Assembly: GCA_946549035.1 (NCBI GenBank)
Contig: CAMNQH010000004.1
Span: 1-64,000, forward strand
From: an uncultured Lachnospiraceae bacterium
GTDB lineage: Bacteria; Bacillota; Clostridia; Lachnospirales; Lachnospiraceae
Length of the DNA: 64,000 bases
Reading direction: 5' to 3'
Position 1 is the first letter of the stretch, and every line of letters starts with the position of its first letter. The notes under the pieces were generated by a model. That model did no database searches and had not been told where the DNA came from. It was given only the letters and a program-made list of their open reading frames with translations. The position numbers and the translations under genes were made by a program. Shown here in pieces: positions 16,252 through 25,845 of the stretch.

Positions 16252-17472
16252 CTATAAAGTTACTTTTCTGAAGTTTTTCTTTCCTTTCTTCAATACGATG
16301 CCTTCCCCTTCAAATCTTGATCGTGCAAAAACGGTTTTCATATCGGCTACTTTTTCTCCGTCAATGGATACGCCTCCTTGTTCTACGGCACGACGAGCTT
16401 CTGATTTGGAAGGAACCAGTCCGGATTTAATCAAAAGAGTCAATATATCAATGCTTTCATCCGTAAAATCACCTGATACCAGATGTGTTGTGGGCATATT
16501 TTCAGCGTTTCCGCTGGAGAATAAAGCCCGGGCGCTTTCCTGGGCTTTGGATGCCTCTTCTTCTCCATGAACCAGCTTGGTTAATTCAAAAGCAAGAATT
16601 TCTTTGGCTGTATTCAACTGCGCACCCTCCCAGGCATCCATTTTGTCAATTTCCTCCAGAGGTAAAAAGGTGAGCATACGGATACATTTCAGTACATCCT
16701 GATCTCCCACATTTCTCCAGTACTGGTAAAAATCAAAAGGAGACGTCTTATTGGGATCCAACCATACGGCCCCAGACTGGGTTTTACCCATTTTCTTTCC
16801 TTCGGAATTCAAAAGTAATGTGATTGTCATAGCATAAGCATCTTTTCCCAGTTTCCTGCGAATTAACTCCGTACCTCCCAGCATATTACTCCACTGGTCG
16901 TCGCCGCCAAATTGCATATTGCAGCCATATTTTTGGAACAAAGCATAAAAATCGTAGCTCTGCATAATCATGTAATTGAATTCCAAAAAGCTTAATCCTT
17001 TTTCCATCCGTTGTTTGTAGCATTCTGCTGTCAACATACGATTGACAGAAAAATGAGGTCCTACTTCACGCAATACGTCAATATAATTTAAGTCCATAAG
17101 CCAATCAGCATTATTTACCATTAAGGCTTTGCCGTCAGAAAAGTCAATGAACTTGCTCATTTGTTCCTTAAAGCAGTCGCAATTGTGTTGAATGGTTTCA
17201 ATAGTCATCATTTGACGCATATCGGTGCGGCCAGACGGGTCGCCGATCATTCCGGTACCGCCTCCTAACAAAGCGATGGGTTTGTTACCGGCCATCTGCA
17301 GACGTTTCATTAAACATAATGCCATAAAATGCCCTACATGAAGGCTGTCTGCCGTGGGGTCAAAGCCAATATAAAATATTGCTTTTCCATTGTTTATCAG
17401 CTCTTTGATTTCTTCTTCGTCTGTTACCTGAGCGATAAGCCCCCTGGCAACCAGTTCGTCATAAATTTTCAT
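16252..17472 (-). CDS. tyrS: Tyrosyl-tRNA synthetase
   Basis: Class I synthetase, 406 residues. The HIGH motif appears as HVGH (in [11 protein letters not shown]) and the KMSKS motif as [10 protein letters not shown]-terminal S4 RNA-binding domain (about 340-406, [19 protein letters not shown]) is present. It charges tRNA-Tyr. An AGGAGG site precedes the ATG. Expression is controlled by the T-box leader immediately upstream. Confidence 0.97.
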   Translation of the reverse strand: MKIYDELVARGLIAQVTDEEEIKELINNGKAIFYIGFDPTADSLHVGHFMALCLMKRLQMAGNKPIALLGGGTGMIGDPSGRTDMRQMMTIETIQHNCDCFKEQMSKFIDFSDGKALMVNNADWLMDLNYIDVLREVGPHFSVNRMLTAECYKQRMEKGLSFLEFNYMIMQSYDFYALFQKYGCNMQFGGDDQWSNMLGGTELIRRKLGKDAYAMTITLLLNSEGKKMGKTQSGAVWLDPNKTSPFDFYQYWRNVGDQDVLKCIRMLTFLPLEEIDKMDAWEGAQLNTAKEILAFELTKLVHGEEEASKAQESARALFSSGNAENMPTTHLVSGDFTDESIDILTLLIKSGLVPSKSEARRAVEQGGVSIDGEKVADMKTVFARSRFEGEGIVLKKGKKNFRKVTL

Positions 17473-17530
17473 ATTAGTACCTCCTGAGTTTAATTCCTTT
17501 TTCAGATAATAATTTTATTGTAAAATAAAA

Positions 17531-17856
17531 AATCCCATCCTTAAAAAGGACGAGAATATATCACGTGTTACCACCTTTATTCACAGATTACTCACGTAAT
17601 CTGTCTTAGTAAGTGCCAATCAGCACTTCTGCATTATAACGGTTGCATTCCGTCACAGTCTACTGCCTATAGAGTTCATTCTAAATAGTTTCTATAGGGT
17701 TGGATGTGAAGCTCGGGGATGTATTCGCTATAAGGTTCTATGCGCACCTCTCATCAGCCGGTTACTTTCTGTACCTTTCCCTTGCAGCTACTTGTTCCCT
17801 TCATTGCTTTTCCATTTATCATATTTTTCTAAAAACTTTCTGTCTAAGTTTTAATA
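17531..17856 (-). promoter_or_regulatory. Tyrosine T-box leader of tyrS
   Basis: On the reverse strand the leader carries the T-box sequence GGTGGTAACACG (complement of 17564-17575), followed by a hairpin with CGTCCTT and AAGGATGG and a T run (17554-17525), the intrinsic terminator. In stem I the specifier codon reads TAC (complement of 17721-17723) within GCGAATACATC, a tyrosine codon that matches the gene. Uncharged tRNA-Tyr should stabilise the antiterminator and allow transcription. Length, order of elements and specifier all agree. Confidence 0.93.
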
Positions 17857-17862
17857 AGCATT

Positions 17863-17891
17863 ATTATATGTATCTCATGGCGCCTTGTCAA
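17863..17891 (-). promoter_or_regulatory. Promoter of tyrS
   Basis: Reverse-strand TTGACA (17891-17886), 17 bases, TATAAT (17868-17863): perfect consensus placing the start near 17856, at the T-box 5' end. Confidence 0.85.
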
Positions 17892-17939
17892 GAGATTGTT
17901 AAGAATTTCAAAAATAAATAGTAAAAAATTATAAAGTCT

Positions 17940-17968
17940 TTGATTGTTTCCTAGAAAGAAGTTATAAT
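17940..17968 (+). promoter_or_regulatory. Promoter of the AI-2E-family gene
   Basis: TTGATT (17940-17945), 17 bases, TATAAT (17963-17968). The palindrome at 17966-18002 begins inside the -10 element. Confidence 0.75.
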
Positions 17969-18002
17969 GTCAAACAAGGATAACCTGTCCATGTTTGACA
18001 TT
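17966..18002. promoter_or_regulatory. Inverted repeat overlapping the -10 and start site
   Basis: Arms AATGTCAAACA (17966-17976) and TGTTTGACATT (17992-18002) are perfect and separated by 15 bases that contain a further GGA/TCC pair. The position over the start site suggests a repressor operator; alternatively the transcript begins with a protective 5' stem-loop. Confidence 0.55.
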
Positions 18003-18048
18003 TGATACGGAAAGACATAGTAGTGGGACAAAGAAAAAGGAGTTATAT

Positions 18049-19224
18049 ATGGAGTTAAATAAAAACAATATGAAAAAAATAATGGCTATCATTACATTTA
18101 CCGTAATTTTATGTGCATTATTAATCAACTTTTCCGCCTTTTTAAAATATCTTGGATTTTTATTTGGGGTATTGTATCCATTTATTTTGGGGGCTGCTAT
18201 TGCGTTTTGCCTGAATATTCCTATGTGCTTTTTTGAAAGAAAACTGTTTTCCCAAAAGAAAGAAAAGAGTAAGAAGAACCGAATGGGAGCCGCAATGGCT
18301 AGGCCGGTCAGCCTTACCTTGACCCTTTTGTGTTTGGCTGGGGTCATTGCTCTTGTCATTGGCGTAGTTGTGCCCCAGTTGGGCAGTACCTTTGAGAGTA
18401 TCAGCGACGCAATGAAAACCTTTCTTCCGAAAGCTCAGGTTTGGCTGGAGGAGACATTTTCCGGAAAAGAAGAAGTGGTGAATTATATCAATTCCATTAA
18501 TTTGGAAAATTTAGATTGGGGAAAATGGGTAGCAACTTTTAAAGACTTTGCAGTAAACGGTGCGGGAAGCGTACTTTCCTATACCATCAATGCGACTGTG
18601 GCTGTAGTAAATTCAACGGTTACCTTCTTTGTTGCATTTATTTTTGCGATTTATGTATTAACGCAAAAAGAAAAATTGGCCCGACAGTTTACAAAAATAA
18701 TTCAAGCTTTTTTTAGTCCAAAAGCAGTGGAACGAATTCTTCATGTATGCAGCTTATCCCATGATACATTTTCCAAGTTTATTACAGGGCAATGTGTGGA
18801 GGCATTGATTCTGGGGGCTATGTTTTTTGTTGTAATGGGAATTTTTCGGTTTCCATATGCATTATTAGTGGGAATTTTGATTGCATTTACAGCATTGATT
18901 CCTATTGTAGGGGCATTTATAGGATGCTTTATCGGGGCATTTTTGATTTTAATGGTAAATCCTATGCAGGCGTTTGCTTTTGTTATCATGTTTTTGATTC
19001 TACAGCAAATAGAAGGAAATTTGATTTATCCTCATGTGGTAGGAAATTCAGTAGGTCTTCCGTCTATGTGGGTGCTGTTTGCAGCTATGGTAGGAGGCAG
19101 TCTTATGGGAATTGCGGGAATGTTGATTTTTATTCCAATCATGTCAGTTCTCTACAGCCTGATGCGAGATTGGGTGAATACCAGGCTGAAAGAGAAGAAA
19201 GCTGACGGCAGCATAGAAACATAG
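18049..19224 (+). CDS. AI-2E transporter family (PerM/YdiK-like) membrane protein
   Basis: A 391-residue polytopic protein. Hydrophobic pairs lie near residues 10-55 and 82-107, a soluble loop at about 108-175, then clustered transmembrane segments from about 180 to 365 (including AFTALIPIVGAFIGCFIGAF and NPMQAFAFVIMFLILQQIEG, the latter a family hallmark). The family includes exporters proposed for autoinducer-2, Na+/H+ or others; the substrate here is unknown. AAAAAGGAG stands before ATG 18049, which is preferred over the open frame from 17995 because that would start inside the palindromic region. Confidence 0.88.
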   Translation: MELNKNNMKKIMAIITFTVILCALLINFSAFLKYLGFLFGVLYPFILGAAIAFCLNIPMCFFERKLFSQKKEKSKKNRMGAAMARPVSLTLTLLCLAGVIALVIGVVVPQLGSTFESISDAMKTFLPKAQVWLEETFSGKEEVVNYINSINLENLDWGKWVATFKDFAVNGAGSVLSYTINATVAVVNSTVTFFVAFIFAIYVLTQKEKLARQFTKIIQAFFSPKAVERILHVCSLSHDTFSKFITGQCVEALILGAMFFVVMGIFRFPYALLVGILIAFTALIPIVGAFIGCFIGAFLILMVNPMQAFAFVIMFLILQQIEGNLIYPHVVGNSVGLPSMWVLFAAMVGGSLMGIAGMLIFIPIMSVLYSLMRDWVNTRLKEKKADGSIET

Positions 19225-19226
19225 AT

Positions 19227-21761
19227 TTACAAAATACGCAAAGGGCAGGCAAAGACGCAGGCAGGTTTTTTACATTGCCTGCAGGAAATAGGATGATAAC
19301 GTACCGGTTTGCGTTTGTCTTGGGTATGTTCTTCTATTACTTTCATGTTTCCGTGAGGACAGGCCGCCATACAGGCAAAACACCCGCTGCAGTTAGGTAT
19401 TATTTGGCTTTGAGATACAGGAGCTTCTTTTTGGTGAGAAGCTTCTTTTTTTACATGGATGTCGGGAGCTTTTTCTACTTCTACTAAATTTGTATGTTGG
19501 GCGTTGGCTTTTGCAATAGGAGTAGTTCTTAAGGAAGTTAAAGTGTTGATACACCCTCTTTGATCTATGCCGGTTTCATCTGGGGTAAACCATGCGCCTT
19601 GCGGAATGGCCACTGTCCCTTGTAGAATACGGTTTGTAATTTTAACCGGGATACGAAGTTTTCCCCGGTCGTTATATACATATACCAGGTCATGATGGGT
19701 GATCTTTCGGGATTTGGCGTCCAAAGGATGCATCCACAATTCATGGGGCGTTAGTGCGTTCAGTTTCTGATTGTTATCATGAACCGAGTGAGTTCTGGAT
19801 TTTATATGGAAGCCGATGCATTGAAGAGGATATTTCTCTGTAAGCGGGTCAAAAGGGCCTTCCCAGGCGGGCATATATCCAGGAAGAGGGTTCAAGTTCG
19901 GATTATGTTGATCGTAAAGTGAACGTACAAACAATTCTATTTTCCCAGATGGTGTTGGGAATGGTACGTGACTTGGATCCTGGATTTGAGCTTCAAATGC
20001 AACGGTGTGCTTTGTTGGATTCCGCTTATATACTCCTTTTGAGGTGAAAATATTCATATCTGGGAAATCAGGGAGCTTTTGTTGGAGATTTTTTACACAT
20101 GCTGTAAGCCACTCATGGAGGCTTTTTCTTTCAGAGAATGGCTCTAATAATCCCAGATTTTTTGCTACATCGCAAATCCAGTCATAATCAAATCGGGCTT
20201 CACCTAAAGGTTTGATTACAGGATTTATTTTAAAAAAGTCGTCAAATCTGGCGGGAGAAGCAGTAATATTTTCTGTTTCCAGCATAGTGGTTCCGGGAAG
20301 AAGAATATCGGCATATTTCGCGCTGGGAGTTAAAAAAATATCGCTGCATACAATACATTCTACCTCATTTGGGTCTGAAAGTAGTGATGCAGTGCGGTTG
20401 CAGTCTCCATGCTGATTAATTAAGCAGTTTCCTGCCAGATTGAAGATCATTTTGATGTTAGTGTTTAGTCTGTCTGTACCCCGAAGTCCTTGATTAGGTG
20501 TAAATTTCCTGGCGTCATGAATTACGTCCGTCCAACAAAAGCAGGGAATTTGTCCGGGATATGGATTGGGAATAAGACCTGGAGCTTCTGAAAGAAAATG
20601 AGTGCCGTTTTCCACTATGCCTAATCCTGCGCCGGAGCCCCCGGGGATTCCAACATTGCCAGTCATGCAGGCAAGGGTAATCAAACCTCTGGAAAATTGT
20701 TCTCCAAAAGCGTGACGCCCCGGACCGTAGCCTTCTAAAATTGCAGCAGGCTTGGCAGAAGCGTATTCTACAGCTAAAGCTTCTATTACCTCAGCATCCA
20801 GTCCGGTTATTTTAGACGCCCATTTCGGTGTTTTTAGAATGCCGTCTTTTTTTCCCATGAGATAATCCAGATAGGATTCTTGGGGAGGAATATCTTTTGG
20901 CATCGTGGTTTGATCAAAGCCAAGGCAGAACGTATCCAGGAATTTTTGCTGGTGTAAATGTTTTGTATAAATAGTATAGGCCATGGCGTCTGACAATGCT
21001 TCGTCTGTGGTGGGTTTTGGTGCAATCCAGTCATCCGCCAGAGAGGCGGCTGTATCTGAAAAACGGGAATCTATAACAATAATTTTTGCTCCCGCACGTT
21101 TGGCTTGAAGCAGGGAGTACATGGTATTTCCTCCGCAATAAGTTTCCGCCGGATTATATCCCCATAATAGAATTAACTTGGAGTTGACGTAATCATTGCG
21201 GCTGTTTCCGGTGTAATTTGTTCCATACATAAGCTTGGCAGCCAAAGAAGAGGGGGAACAACTGTAATTATTGTAATATCCCAGATATCCGCCGTCCAGG
21301 GCCAGAAGCCTGCGTATCATAACAGAGGGCGAGGCGGCGCACATTTCGTATCCGGTGGCATAATTCACGTATCGGGCCTGGGGGCCGTAGGTTATTTTGA
21401 TTCGTGTCATTTCCCGGGCAATGAAGTCTACAGCTTCTTTCCAGGATATTCGTTGAAATTTTCCTTCTCCACGTTTTCCTATTCGTTTCATAGGGTATAA
21501 GATACGGTCTTTGCTTAAAAATGTATCCAGATAGGAATATCCCTTCATACAAGAGCGAATTTGTGGATAATCCGGGGCGTCGCTGCAGGTGTCTGTGGAT
21601 AAGTCCAAGATCTTGCCGTTTTGTATTCTGATTTTGATGACGCATCGGCTTCCGCAGTTATTATGAGAAGCAGTAGGGACGGTAATGACGCCATCTTGGC
21701 TGCAGCCAAATTGTTCTTTTAGATAGGTTTCGTTTAATACTTCATAAGGCAATCGGTTCAT
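19227..21761 (-). CDS. DmsA-like molybdopterin oxidoreductase with fused two-cluster ferredoxin domain
   Basis: Strongly resembles the catalytic subunit of DMSO reductase along most of 844 residues (for example GYLGYYNNYSC, LLWGYNPAETYCGGNTMYSL, NLAGNCLINQHGDCNRT, TGFHIKSRTHS-type region, LRTTPIAKANAQHTNLVEVEK). The N-terminal cluster site reads SHNNCGSRC...C, where DmsA has CxxxCxxxC...C, so the first Cys is Ser. There is no Tat signal, so it should be cytoplasmic. After residue 790 a DmsB-like module follows with CSGCFACMAACP and CRQCKKPACVFACP, eight Cys for two [4Fe-4S] clusters. ATG 21761 is set by GGGAGA and by a promoter inside the longer frame. Substrate unknown. Confidence 0.85.
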   Translation of the reverse strand: MNRLPYEVLNETYLKEQFGCSQDGVITVPTASHNNCGSRCVIKIRIQNGKILDLSTDTCSDAPDYPQIRSCMKGYSYLDTFLSKDRILYPMKRIGKRGEGKFQRISWKEAVDFIAREMTRIKITYGPQARYVNYATGYEMCAASPSVMIRRLLALDGGYLGYYNNYSCSPSSLAAKLMYGTNYTGNSRNDYVNSKLILLWGYNPAETYCGGNTMYSLLQAKRAGAKIIVIDSRFSDTAASLADDWIAPKPTTDEALSDAMAYTIYTKHLHQQKFLDTFCLGFDQTTMPKDIPPQESYLDYLMGKKDGILKTPKWASKITGLDAEVIEALAVEYASAKPAAILEGYGPGRHAFGEQFSRGLITLACMTGNVGIPGGSGAGLGIVENGTHFLSEAPGLIPNPYPGQIPCFCWTDVIHDARKFTPNQGLRGTDRLNTNIKMIFNLAGNCLINQHGDCNRTASLLSDPNEVECIVCSDIFLTPSAKYADILLPGTTMLETENITASPARFDDFFKINPVIKPLGEARFDYDWICDVAKNLGLLEPFSERKSLHEWLTACVKNLQQKLPDFPDMNIFTSKGVYKRNPTKHTVAFEAQIQDPSHVPFPTPSGKIELFVRSLYDQHNPNLNPLPGYMPAWEGPFDPLTEKYPLQCIGFHIKSRTHSVHDNNQKLNALTPHELWMHPLDAKSRKITHHDLVYVYNDRGKLRIPVKITNRILQGTVAIPQGAWFTPDETGIDQRGCINTLTSLRTTPIAKANAQHTNLVEVEKAPDIHVKKEASHQKEAPVSQSQIIPNCSGCFACMAACPHGNMKVIEEHTQDKRKPVRYHPISCRQCKKPACVFACPLRIL

Positions 21762-21839
21762 GTTCGTTTCTCCCAAGTGATGTTTCCGCAATGCAAAAAT
21801 ATGTCCTTTTAAAAATCTGGTTAAACGGAGGACAAATTC

Positions 21840-21868
21840 ATCATAGCATTTGAAAAAATCTGCGTCAA
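21840..21868 (-). promoter_or_regulatory. Promoter of the DmsA-like gene
   Basis: Reverse-strand TTGACG (21868-21863), 17 bases, TATGAT (21845-21840). It lies inside the open upstream extension (to 21884), which supports translation from 21761. Confidence 0.7.
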
Positions 21869-21915
21869 TGATAGGAAGGAACAATATTTTACACAGATTT
21901 TACCTGAAATAGCTA

Positions 21916-21944
21916 TTGACTTTACTTATTGGGTATACTATAAA
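21916..21944 (+). promoter_or_regulatory. Promoter of the phosphate transporter operon
   Basis: TTGACT (21916-21921), 17 bases, TATAAA (21939-21944), about 80 bases before the ATG at 22025. Confidence 0.75.
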
Positions 21945-22024
21945 AAAATGGATGGCAGGGCTATGACATGTCTGAAAATCCATTTTCGGAAACTAAGAAC
22001 CATACTTGTAGGAGGAAAAAAACA

Positions 22025-23794
22025 ATGGATTTTTTTGGAATATTGTCTATGATCGGAGGGTTATCCCTGTTTCTTTATGGGATGAATGTGATGGGAGGAG
22101 GACTGGAGCGTTTAAGCGGAGGAAGGCTGGAACGGATTTTAGAACGTCTCACTTCTAATCCATTGAAAGCGGTGCTTTTGGGGGCGGGGGTAACGGCTGT
22201 GATACAGTCCTCTTCTGCCACAACGGTCATGCTGGTGGGATTTGTGAATTCAGGAATCATGAAGCTTTCTCAAGCCATTGGCATTATTATGGGCGCTAAT
22301 ATTGGAACTACGATAACATCCTGGATCTTAAGCCTTTCAGGAATTGAAGGAGATAATTTTTTCATTCAGCTTTTAAAGCCAACCTCATTTTCTCCCATTT
22401 TGGCATTGATTGGGATTATTTTCTTAATGAGTGGGAAAGAAAATAAGAAAAAAGATATTGGAGTAATTTTTCTGGGGTTTGCGGTTTTAATGTTTGGAAT
22501 GGACACAATGAGCGCAGCAGTAAAACCTCTGGCAAATGTGCCGGAATTTACCGGGATTTTGACTACATTTTCCAATCCTGTTTTAGGAGTTTTGGTGGGG
22601 GCGTTGTTGACGGCTATTATTCAAAGTTCTTCGGCGTCTGTGGGTATTTTGCAGGCATTATCTGTGACAGGAGCATTTACGTTTGGATCTGTGATTCCCA
22701 TTATTATGGGGCAGAATATCGGAACTTGTGTTACGGCAATGCTCTCTTCCGTAGGAGCTACGAGGGGGGCAAAACGGACGGCATTTGTACATTTGTACTT
22801 TAATATGATTGGAGCGGTAGTATTTCTGATTTTCTACTATATTTTAACGGCTCTGTTTGATTTTGGATTTGTAAATGAGACGGTTGGTGTTGCCGGAATT
22901 GCCTTGGTACACAGTATTTTTAATATTTTTGCTACACTGGTTCTACTTCCGTTTACAAAGCTTCTGGAAAAATTAGCATATGTAACTTTGCCGGAAACTC
23001 ATAAGGAGCGGGAAGCTCAGTCCCAGAGAGATGATTTTCCATTGCTGGATAGCCGGTTTTTGTCTACCCCTGGATTTGCCATTGAACAATGCAAAAGCCT
23101 TACTTATAAAATGGCAGAATTGTCCAGAGAAGCCATGGTTCGTTCTATGAAGTTATTTGAAGACTATTCCCAGGAAGAAGCGGATCGAGTAGAGCAGCTG
23201 GAAAATTTAGTTGATAAATATGATGATAAATTAGGCGCCTATTTGGTACAGTTAAACAGCAGAGATTTAAATTATACAGAAAGTCAGAACGTCTCTACGC
23301 TGCTTCACAGTATTGGAGATTTGGAGCGTATTGCAGACCATGCGGTAAATATTATGGAGCTGGCGCAGGATCAAAAGAAGAAAGAGCTGGAATTTTCTGA
23401 CAAAGCTAAGGAAGAGCTTCGTGTTTATGGCAGGGCTGTGGAGGATATTTTAGGACGGTCTGTTCGCGCCTTCATTGGAAATAACAGGGATCTTGCCATG
23501 ACAGTGGAGCCTTTGGAAGAAGTGGTGGATCAATTAAATAAAGATGTAAAAAAACGTCATATCAAGCGTCTTCAAAATGGCACTTGCACCATAGAATTGG
23601 GTTTGCTGTTATCAGATATCGCTACAAATTACGAAAGGGTATCGGATCATTGTTCTAATTTGGCAGTTTATATGATTCAGATTGAGGACGTTGAATTTGA
23701 AGCCCATGAATATGTGAATAACCTGAAAAACGAAACGAAACAGCAGTTTGATCGTATGATGGAAGATTATAAACGCCAATACGTGTTACCATAG
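22025..23794 (+). CDS. Na+/phosphate cotransporter family protein with PhoU domain
   Basis: NptA/YjbB-type protein, 589 residues. Two inverted PNaS repeats carry the signature QSSSATT (about residue 59) and QSSSASVG (about 200). They are embedded in eight or so membrane segments (to about 315). A cytoplasmic PhoU-like four-helix domain occupies about 350-570. It should import inorganic phosphate with sodium. ATG 22025 with AGGAGG is preferred to the frame start at 21968. Downstream lie a PhoP-type regulator and a kinase in the same direction with an 18-base gap, suggesting a phosphate-responsive operon. Confidence 0.9.
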   Translation: MDFFGILSMIGGLSLFLYGMNVMGGGLERLSGGRLERILERLTSNPLKAVLLGAGVTAVIQSSSATTVMLVGFVNSGIMKLSQAIGIIMGANIGTTITSWILSLSGIEGDNFFIQLLKPTSFSPILALIGIIFLMSGKENKKKDIGVIFLGFAVLMFGMDTMSAAVKPLANVPEFTGILTTFSNPVLGVLVGALLTAIIQSSSASVGILQALSVTGAFTFGSVIPIIMGQNIGTCVTAMLSSVGATRGAKRTAFVHLYFNMIGAVVFLIFYYILTALFDFGFVNETVGVAGIALVHSIFNIFATLVLLPFTKLLEKLAYVTLPETHKEREAQSQRDDFPLLDSRFLSTPGFAIEQCKSLTYKMAELSREAMVRSMKLFEDYSQEEADRVEQLENLVDKYDDKLGAYLVQLNSRDLNYTESQNVSTLLHSIGDLERIADHAVNIMELAQDQKKKELEFSDKAKEELRVYGRAVEDILGRSVRAFIGNNRDLAMTVEPLEEVVDQLNKDVKKRHIKRLQNGTCTIELGLLLSDIATNYERVSDHCSNLAVYMIQIEDVEFEAHEYVNNLKNETKQQFDRMMEDYKRQYVLP

Positions 23795-23811
23795 TATTTT
23801 TAGGGAGGGGA

Positions 23812-24492
23812 ATGGGAGTGCCTTTGATCTATATTGTGGAGGATGATATCAATATTCGAGAGATTCAGCGGTATGCGCTAAAAAACAGCGGATTTGAAAC
23901 AAGGGAATTTGATTGTAAAAGGGATTTGTTTCAGTCATTGGAGCAGGAGATTCCAAGTCTTATATTACTGGATATTATGCTTCCCGGTGAGGATGGACTG
24001 GATATTCTCGCGGCTCTTCGAAAGAACCAGAATACAAAAACGATTCCTGTGATTATGGTGACTGCCAAGACCACAGAGATGGACAAAGTAAAAGGTCTGG
24101 ATTTAGGGGCAGATGATTATATGACAAAGCCCTTTGGAATCATGGAGCTGATATCAAGAGTAAAAGCATTGCTTCGCCGCACCAGGGCGGCGGAGGAAGA
24201 ATTGCTGCTTACGAACGGACGAATCGTATTAGATGTGAAAAAGCATCGTGTGTTGGCGGATCAGAATATTTGTGAACTGACTTATAAAGAATTTGAGCTT
24301 TTGAAAATGTTGCTGGTCAATCGAGGCATTGTATTGTCCCGGGATCAAATTATGGATCAGGTCTGGGGGTTCGAATATGAAGGAGAAAGCAGGACTGTCG
24401 ATATGCATATTAAGACCTTAAGGCAGAAGCTGGGAGATGCAGGAAGTGGAATAAAAACAGTCCGCAATGTTGGTTATTCCATTAAAGAGTAG
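23812..24492 (+). CDS. OmpR/PhoB-type response regulator
   Basis: Receiver domain (about 1-120) with acidic pocket Glu10-Asp11, phospho-acceptor Asp54 in LLDIMLPGEDG, Thr84 and Lys106 (GADDYMTKPFG). A C-terminal winged HTH follows (about 130-226; ELTYKEFELLKMLLVNRG and SRTVDMHIKTLRQKLG). It binds DNA after phosphorylation by the kinase encoded just downstream. The start is either ATG 23812 or GTG 23818; GGGAGGGG serves both. Context with the Na/Pi transporter suggests a PhoP role. Confidence 0.9.
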   Translation: MGVPLIYIVEDDINIREIQRYALKNSGFETREFDCKRDLFQSLEQEIPSLILLDIMLPGEDGLDILAALRKNQNTKTIPVIMVTAKTTEMDKVKGLDLGADDYMTKPFGIMELISRVKALLRRTRAAEEELLLTNGRIVLDVKKHRVLADQNICELTYKEFELLKMLLVNRGIVLSRDQIMDQVWGFEYEGESRTVDMHIKTLRQKLGDAGSGIKTVRNVGYSIKE

Positions 24493-24499
24493 CAGAGGG

Positions 24500-25834
24500 A
24501 TGATGAAAAATAAAAACAGTATGAAAAAATGTATAAACCTGCAGTTTATGATGGTTGCCGCGGGAGCTATCTTGTTTATTTCTATCAGTTCTACCCTGCT
24601 TTTTTATACAATTTTTAAAAATCAGGTATATGATGATTTGAAGGCATATGCTCATGTCTTATGTGAAATAGATGATAGAAATTTGTTTCAGGACATGAAT
24701 TATAATCCCCAGGAAGATGATTTGCGTATTACATTGACAGATGCCAAAGGGTGGGTCACGTATGACAGCATAGCGGATCAGGAAACTATGGTCAATCATA
24801 AAGAACGGCCGGAAATACGAAGGGCTATGGAGCATGGGGAAGGAATGGCAATCCGTACATCCGATACTATGTCTATGCATACGTTATATTATGCCATAAG
24901 GCTTCCGGAAGGAAACATTTTGAGAATCGGGAAAGATTCTGGAAGAATTTATCATATTCTGCGAAATACGGTGCTTTTGGTTCTTGTTTTGTCTGTGATT
25001 ACCCTGGGAATCTGCATTTTGCTCTCTCATTTTTTGACAAAACGTTTACTCACCCCTATAGAAGAATTGACGGAGAATTTAAATGGAACCGGACAAGAAG
25101 AGATTTATATGGAAATCCAGCCTTTTGTTCAAAGGATTAAAGAACAGCATATCAATCTGTTGAATAATGCCAGAATACGGCAGGAATTTACGGCAAATGT
25201 TTCTCATGAATTAAAAACGCCCTTAACTGCAATTTCCGGATATGCTGAATTAATTGGAAGCGGCATGGCGGGGGAGAAAGATGCGGCTCATTTTGCAAAA
25301 GAGATCTGTCAAAGCTCAGAGCGTCTTCTTACATTAATTAATGATATCATGAAACTGTCGGAATTGGATGAAACAGATGTATTTCATGAGAAGGAATCTA
25401 TGGACTTATATATGGCGGCTCTGGGATGCTTGGATATGATGGAACTACAGGCACAAAAGCACAATGTTACTATGTCATTGATAGGGAAATCTTGTACGAT
25501 TCACGCAAATAAAAGCTTGATGGATGAACTGTTGTATAATCTTTGCAGCAATGCCATCCGGTACAACAATCGAGGAGGAAGCGTTGTAGTCTCTGTGCTT
25601 CAGGAAGAGAGGGGCATATTGCTATCTGTAAAAGATACAGGAATAGGCATTCCCAAAGAGCATCAGGAGAGGGTATTTGAGAGGTTTTACCGGGTAGATA
25701 AAAGCCGCTCGAAACAAAGCGGCGGCACCGGGCTTGGGCTGGCCATTGTAAAACATATTGTAGCCCAGCACGATGCCGAAATGGAATTGATTAGTGAAAA
25801 GGGAAAAGGCACGGAAGTAAAAATCTGGTTTTAG
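24500..25834 (+). CDS. Sensor histidine kinase (PhoR-like)
   Basis: About 444 residues. An N-terminal membrane segment (about 18-40), an extracytoplasmic sensor loop of about 110 residues, a second membrane segment near 152-178, then the DHp helix with FTANVSHELKTPLTAISGY (phospho-His). The ATPase domain follows with NLCSNAIRYNN (N box), DTGIGIP (G1), FERFYRVDKSRS and GGTGLGLAIVKHI (G2). The start is among closely spaced ATGs at 24500, 24503 and 24521 after AGAGG; the longer overlapping frame from 24467 is unlikely. Partner of the regulator upstream, probably phosphate sensing. Confidence 0.88.
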   Translation: MMKNKNSMKKCINLQFMMVAAGAILFISISSTLLFYTIFKNQVYDDLKAYAHVLCEIDDRNLFQDMNYNPQEDDLRITLTDAKGWVTYDSIADQETMVNHKERPEIRRAMEHGEGMAIRTSDTMSMHTLYYAIRLPEGNILRIGKDSGRIYHILRNTVLLVLVLSVITLGICILLSHFLTKRLLTPIEELTENLNGTGQEEIYMEIQPFVQRIKEQHINLLNNARIRQEFTANVSHELKTPLTAISGYAELIGSGMAGEKDAAHFAKEICQSSERLLTLINDIMKLSELDETDVFHEKESMDLYMAALGCLDMMELQAQKHNVTMSLIGKSCTIHANKSLMDELLYNLCSNAIRYNNRGGSVVVSVLQEERGILLSVKDTGIGIPKEHQERVFERFYRVDKSRSKQSGGTGLGLAIVKHIVAQHDAEMELISEKGKGTEVKIWF

Positions 25835-25845
25835 ATTTTTTTAAT

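Noticed and set aside
21762..21884. N-terminal extension of the DmsA-like protein
   Set aside because: It contains the promoter at 21840-21868 and has no counterpart in DmsA-like proteins.
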